Assembly (NCBI GenBank): GCA_028751075.1
Contig: JAQZDA010000024.1
Span: 1 to 32,573, forward strand
DNA: 32,573 nt
Source of the DNA: Euryarchaeota archaeon Ods02
Lineage (GTDB): Archaea; Halobacteriota; Halobacteria; Halobacteriales; Halorutilaceae
Direction: 5' to 3'
Shown here: piece after piece, positions 28,796 through 32,573 of the stretch
How positions within the stretch are numbered: position 1 is the stretch's first letter
Layout of the letters: each line of letters begins with the position of its first letter
Position numbers and translations under genes: made by a program
Notes under the pieces: generated by a model
What the model was told of the DNA's origin: nothing
What the model saw: the letters and a program-made list of their open reading frames with translations, nothing else
Database searches by the model: none

Positions 28796-30310
28796 ATGAC
28801 GGACGCCAGCGACGGCGACGACGAGGAGGTCGGCCCCGACGCGGGAGCCGCTGGGTTCGACGAGATAGAGGTTTCTTCAGACCACGGCGACGAAGAAGCC
28901 GGCTCCGCGGCCGAAGACGAAGGCTCCGACGAGGGCGTCGACGGCGAAGACGGAGGGGGAGAAGAGGGAGACGGCGAGCCGGCGGTCGGCGACGTAGAGG
29001 TCGTTGACTCCGAAGGCGGCCGCCGCGAAGGAGATGAGGAGGGCGTCGTCCACGTCGTCGGCACCGCTCACGTCAGCGAGAAAAGCGTGGAGGACGTCGA
29101 ACGCGCCATCGACGAACACGACCCCGACGTAGTCGCCGTCGAGCTCGACGAGAAACGGTTCAAGTCCATCAAAGGCGACACCCCCGACGACCTCAGCCCC
29201 CAGGACCTCCTCGAAGGCAACAAACCGTTCGAGCTGCTGATCTACTGGCTGCTCAGCTACCTGCAGACGAAGCTCGGCGACAGGTTCGGCATCGAACCCG
29301 GCGCCGACATGTTAGCGGCGATTAGCGCGGCGGAGGAGCGCGGGAAACCCATCGCGCTCGTCGACCGCGACATCAACGTCACCGTCGCCCGCCTCTGGAG
29401 CAAGATGTCGTTCCTGGAGAAGCTGAAGTTCGTCGGCGGCCTGATAGCGGGTATCGCGGGACTGGGGATGCAGAAGGAAGGCGAGGACGCCATCGATGTC
29501 GACGAGATGATGGAGGGTGACATGGTGGAGATACTCATCGAGGAGTTCCGGGAGTTCAGCCCCCGCGGCGCCGAAGCCCTCATCGACGAACGCGACGCTT
29601 ACATCGCCGCCAACCTCGTCGCATTACGCGAGCAGGGATACAGCGTCGTCGCCGTCGTCGGCGCCGGCCACCGCGCAGGCATCCAGAGGTACCTCGACGC
29701 ACCCGACACTATACCCGACATCGAACCCCTTGAGTCGTCGGGCGGCGGCCGCCGGTTCAGCCTATTCAAGCTCGTGGGGTACGCCGTCAGCGCGTTCATC
29801 ATCGGGATGTTCGTCCTCCTCATCATGGCGGGCGCCGACAACCGGTTCCTCGCGGAGCTGTTCCTCTACTGGTTCATCATCAACGGCGCGTTCGCCTTCA
29901 CCGGGGCCCTCCTCGCAGGAGGCCACATCTACAGCGCCACCACCGGCGGCTTAGTCGCCTGGATGACATCCATCAACCCCGCGCTCGCACCAGGCTGGTT
30001 CGCCGGATACGTCGAGCTACGGTACCGAGACGTCTCCGTCAAGGACATCGACGAGATCAACGAGATACTCGGCGACGTAGAAGCCTCCACCAGGGAGCTC
30101 CTCGGCAGGATGAACAAGATACCGACGTTCAAGCTCCTGCTCGTCGTCGCGTTCACCAACCTCGGCAGCGTCGTCGCCACCGGCCTGTTCATCTTCGTAG
30201 TGCTCCCGATAGTCGGCGCCGACGTCAACATGACGGAGCTGCTGCGCGAGGGCCTCTACAACAGCTGGCGGGAGCTGACGGGGCTCGCACGTAGCCTGCT
30301 TCCGATATAG
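28796..30310 (+). CDS. TraB-family membrane protein
   Basis: The product has 504 residues from the ATG at 28796; the frame is open to 28727, but the extension has no support. After a ~80-residue acidic leader comes the TraB domain: VVHVVGTAHVSEKSVEDVERAIDEHDPDVVAVELDEKRF, then KPIALVDRDINVTVAR and VVAVVGAGHRAGIQRYL. The GTAHV and GAGH histidines are conserved in TraB/PrgY/GumN proteins, suggested to be metal-dependent hydrolases acting on small peptides. The C-terminal ~180 residues contain four membrane helices with a soluble stretch between. This long TraB-plus-membrane form is typical of archaea. Confidence 0.9.
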   Translation: MTDASDGDDEEVGPDAGAAGFDEIEVSSDHGDEEAGSAAEDEGSDEGVDGEDGGGEEGDGEPAVGDVEVVDSEGGRREGDEEGVVHVVGTAHVSEKSVEDVERAIDEHDPDVVAVELDEKRFKSIKGDTPDDLSPQDLLEGNKPFELLIYWLLSYLQTKLGDRFGIEPGADMLAAISAAEERGKPIALVDRDINVTVARLWSKMSFLEKLKFVGGLIAGIAGLGMQKEGEDAIDVDEMMEGDMVEILIEEFREFSPRGAEALIDERDAYIAANLVALREQGYSVVAVVGAGHRAGIQRYLDAPDTIPDIEPLESSGGGRRFSLFKLVGYAVSAFIIGMFVLLIMAGADNRFLAELFLYWFIINGAFAFTGALLAGGHIYSATTGGLVAWMTSINPALAPGWFAGYVELRYRDVSVKDIDEINEILGDVEASTRELLGRMNKIPTFKLLLVVAFTNLGSVVATGLFIFVVLPIVGADVNMTELLREGLYNSWRELTGLARSLLPI

Positions 30311-30337
30311 AGACACCGAGCCAGGTAGAACGAGCTA

Positions 30338-30814
30338 CTACGTCCGGCGGTCGGCGTTCCTCTTCCTCAGAAAGCTTGCTGCAGCCGTGAGTCCGACGGC
30401 GGCGAACGCGGCGACGCCTGCCGCGGCGACCTCGGGGGCGTCGTCGACAGCGTGCCTCGGGTTTCGCGCCGGATGCTTGTCGACGTGGAGGGTGTATCTG
30501 TCGGTATACACCCGGAGATGTAGCTCGCGGCCGTCGCCTTCCTTCAGCGTGGAGGCGGGCATCCGGTAGTCCGCGCTCTGTCCCTTCCGTCTGCCGAGCC
30601 GCGACCTGTGGAAACCCGACTCCGTGGGTTCGTCGACGGCCTCCGGAGGCAGAGTGATCTTGTCTCCGTGTTCGAGGTGTTCGAGCGCGTAGTCAGATAC
30701 CCTCTGCAGCGTGTCGAGGCTGCCGCCGCAGCCGCAGCTCGCCGGCTCCAGCGAGGCGTCGTCGCCGCAGGAGGGACACCGTAGAGTCTCCGATACTGCC
30801 TCGGGTTCGCTCAT
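30338..30814 (-). CDS. Zinc-ribbon, single-TM protein
   Basis: The product has 158 residues. An N-terminal zinc ribbon (C13, C16, C27, C29; LRCPSCGDD...SCGCGG) is followed by a soluble acidic region (ITLPPEAVDEPTESGFHRSRLG, LHLRVYTDRYTLHVDKHPARNPRHAVD). One membrane helix lies at ~128-148 (EVAAAGVAAFAAVGLTAAASF), with a basic end RKRNADRRT. GACATATACC on the minus strand (~30837-30846) is a TATA element ~27 bases before the ATG. Family unknown. The layout echoes the zinc-ribbon membrane protein at 658-1653. The 255 bases between it and the next gene hold only promoters. Confidence 0.75.
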   Translation of the reverse strand: MSEPEAVSETLRCPSCGDDASLEPASCGCGGSLDTLQRVSDYALEHLEHGDKITLPPEAVDEPTESGFHRSRLGRRKGQSADYRMPASTLKEGDGRELHLRVYTDRYTLHVDKHPARNPRHAVDDAPEVAAAGVAAFAAVGLTAAASFLRKRNADRRT

Positions 30815-31069
30815 GCCTCTAGGTTGGGTGGACGTGGGTATATGTCTTCTGAGCGTTGCGGTGGATTCACGGTGAAGGAGTTCAGCGGAGGGTTTCGGAC
30901 GGTCTTGAACTGTGTGAACGGCGGTGAAGGACGCCCGGAGGCTCCATGAAACGGTCTATAGAGAGAACTCTCGGTACAAGTCGGGTGGCGGCGGCAGGAA
31001 CCGGTGTTTTTCGGGTTCCGGGAACCACCATCCGTGTATTACACGCGCGCACCCGTAGGTTAGGATGTC

Positions 31070-31495
31070 ATGTTAGACAGGGTACTGGTTCCGACGGACG
31101 GCAGCGAGCGCTCCCGCGCCGCGGTCGACCGCGCAGTCGAGCTCGCGCGGGAGGTCGACGCCGAGGTCACGGTGCTGTCTGTGATGGAGGAAGCGGCGGT
31201 GGAGGCGGAGGCGTACGGCGGGGTGCCGGCGGAGGAGGGTTCGGCGCGCGCCCGCGCCGAGGACGCGGCGGTGGAGATGGCCGAGCATGCGGCCGCCGCG
31301 GACGTCGACGCCGACCCCGTGTTGAAGGCGGGAGACCCCGCCGAGACCATCGTGGATTACGCAGACAGCGGCGGCTTCGACGTCGTCGTCATGGGTACGC
31401 GCGGGCTCGGCGGCGTCGAACGGATGCTGCTGGGGAGCGTCACCGACGAGGTCGTGCGGACGTCGCGCGCACCCGTACTCACGGTGCGTTCGTAG
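31070..31495 (+). CDS. Universal stress protein (UspA family)
   Basis: The 141-residue product is a full-length UspA domain: VLVPTDGSERSRAAVDRAVELA at the N-terminus and MGTRGLGGVERMLLGSVTDEVVRTSRAPVLTV at the C-terminus, which holds the ATP-binding G-x2-G-x9-G(S/T) motif (GTRGLGGVERMLLGS). Cytosolic nucleotide-binding protein, probably a homodimer. It begins at ATG 31070. GTGTATTAC (31034-31042) is a possible TATA, and GGTTCCGGGAACC (31014-31026) is a 13-base palindrome just before it that could be an operator. Confidence 0.9.
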   Translation: MLDRVLVPTDGSERSRAAVDRAVELAREVDAEVTVLSVMEEAAVEAEAYGGVPAEEGSARARAEDAAVEMAEHAAAADVDADPVLKAGDPAETIVDYADSGGFDVVVMGTRGLGGVERMLLGSVTDEVVRTSRAPVLTVRS

Positions 31496-31990
31496 GCGGT
31501 GAACCGGCCGGACGACGGGGGGTTCCCCGGTCGACCGCGGCTATCCTGCGGTCGCTCGTGGGTTCGCCGCCGCGGTCGGGGTTCTGGACGACTGTCCAGA
31601 GGGCGGCGGTGGTTCGATGGATGACGTTCACGACCTGCGGCGGGGGACAGGATTCAGTCGTTTCCAGCGGGGGTTTCCGATGAAGCTGCAAACGGTGTGA
31701 ACCCCTGTCACGCCCCGTGGTTTTCGCTAGGTTTAAGGCCATCTTCACCCTACGACGTGTTGCGACACACGGGCCGGACGTGGTCCGCGTGGAGTGGCCG
31801 TCGACGCGGTGTCGACGGCGGGCATGGACGAGGAATCCGTTGCCTTTATCTCTACGCGGACGTAAGGTTCAGGTCCGGAAGATGAGGATTCGAGGGCTCA
31901 CGGTCCGCCGTGAGTTCGGATCTGATGGAAGTTGTGACGGTTCGGTGAAATCCGACGGACGGAGTTCATCGAATCCCGCCAATTAGCAAC
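31496..31990 (+). promoter_or_regulatory. rRNA operon promoter and leader region (no gene)
   Basis: The 495 bases between UspA and the 16S leader hairpin encode nothing I can defend. TATA-like elements lie at 31729-31738 (AGGTTTAAGG) and 31842-31850 (GCCTTTATC), suggesting at least two rRNA promoters, as usual in haloarchaea. A perfect hairpin, CTCACGG-TCCG-CCGTGAG, lies at 31897-31914. One arm of the 16S processing stem must lie in 31850-31990, but the partner arm is outside the window. Confidence 0.55.
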
Positions 31991-32011
31991 AGCCTGCCGT
32001 TTCGGCAGGCT
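31991..32011 (+). other. Leader hairpin directly before 16S
   Basis: AGCCTGCCG and CGGCAGGCT form a perfect 9-bp stem around a TTT loop, ending two bases before the expected 16S 5' end. The sequence CCTGCCG of the 5' arm recurs in the 16S start (32026-32032), so the 3' arm (32003-32009) could pair with either. Confidence 0.7.
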
Positions 32012-32013
32012 AT

Positions 32014-32573
<560 letters not shown>

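Noticed and set aside
30946..31683. 245-residue plus-strand frame
   Set aside because: Arg/Gly-rich shadow of the UspA gene in another frame.

Overview
The window is a piece of a haloarchaeal-type chromosome. It ends in the first ~560 bases of a 16S rRNA gene that opens with the archaeal/haloarchaeal 5' sequence and carries the universal 515-region motif. The proteins are strongly acidic. Many genes sit about 25 bases downstream of an archaeal TATA box with no leader. Several product types are typical of Halobacteria: PGF-CTERM surface protein, Tat lipoproteins, an Hvo_1808-like surface protease, zinc-ribbon micro-proteins, and MIP18/DUF59. Variable parts of the 16S differ noticeably from the common haloarchaeal genera as I remember them, so this may be a less-studied lineage; that is an impression, not a computed placement.

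Layout. 1-490 is a repeat-rich, gene-free edge: a 50-bp tandem array running into two identical 22-nt tRNA 3' tails. 488-4376 holds a micro zinc protein, an acidic zinc-ribbon membrane protein, two small unknowns, and a membrane-tethered Mrr-type nuclease followed by an acidic one-TM protein. 4400-8117 has an MFS transporter, a Rieske protein, a frameshifted DUF6069-type membrane gene, a methyltransferase and two small unknowns. 8255-11135 is a tightly overlapping three-gene operon: flavin-reductase-like protein, M20 zinc peptidase and P-loop protein. 11304-13422 has an AIM24-family protein, a uracil-DNA-glycosylase-superfamily protein and a DUF4382 lipoprotein. 13570-16663 is an operon of SCP2-type thiolase, DUF35 Zn-ribbon/OB partner and a secreted HExxH protein. 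16714-21644 has membrane proteins (SpoIIM-like, TVP38/DedA-like), MsrB, an HTH/Zn-ribbon regulator and a 59-residue membrane protein.

21645-24198 stands apart. It has hairpin-rich DNA, then a visibly AT-rich beta-helix gene broken by two compensating frameshifts and carrying a 14-copy CCT microsatellite, then an HTH-HicB-HicA cassette ending at the 3' side of tRNA-Leu(UAA). It looks like an acquired island, though no integrase is present. 24387-28714 returns to core genes: argF, a DUF59 Fe-S assembly factor, two HAD-like paralogs, a zinc-ribbon protein, a PGF-CTERM surface protein and a DUF4352-like lipoprotein. 28796-31495 has a TraB-family membrane protein, a zinc-ribbon membrane protein and UspA. 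A gene-free leader with TATA boxes then leads into the 16S gene.

The strongest leads are the P-loop/M20/flavin-reductase operon, the membrane-tethered Mrr nuclease with its acidic neighbour, the HAD-like pair that has lost its catalytic aspartates, the decayed beta-helix island, and a leader hairpin that repeats the start of 16S and could pair with it.
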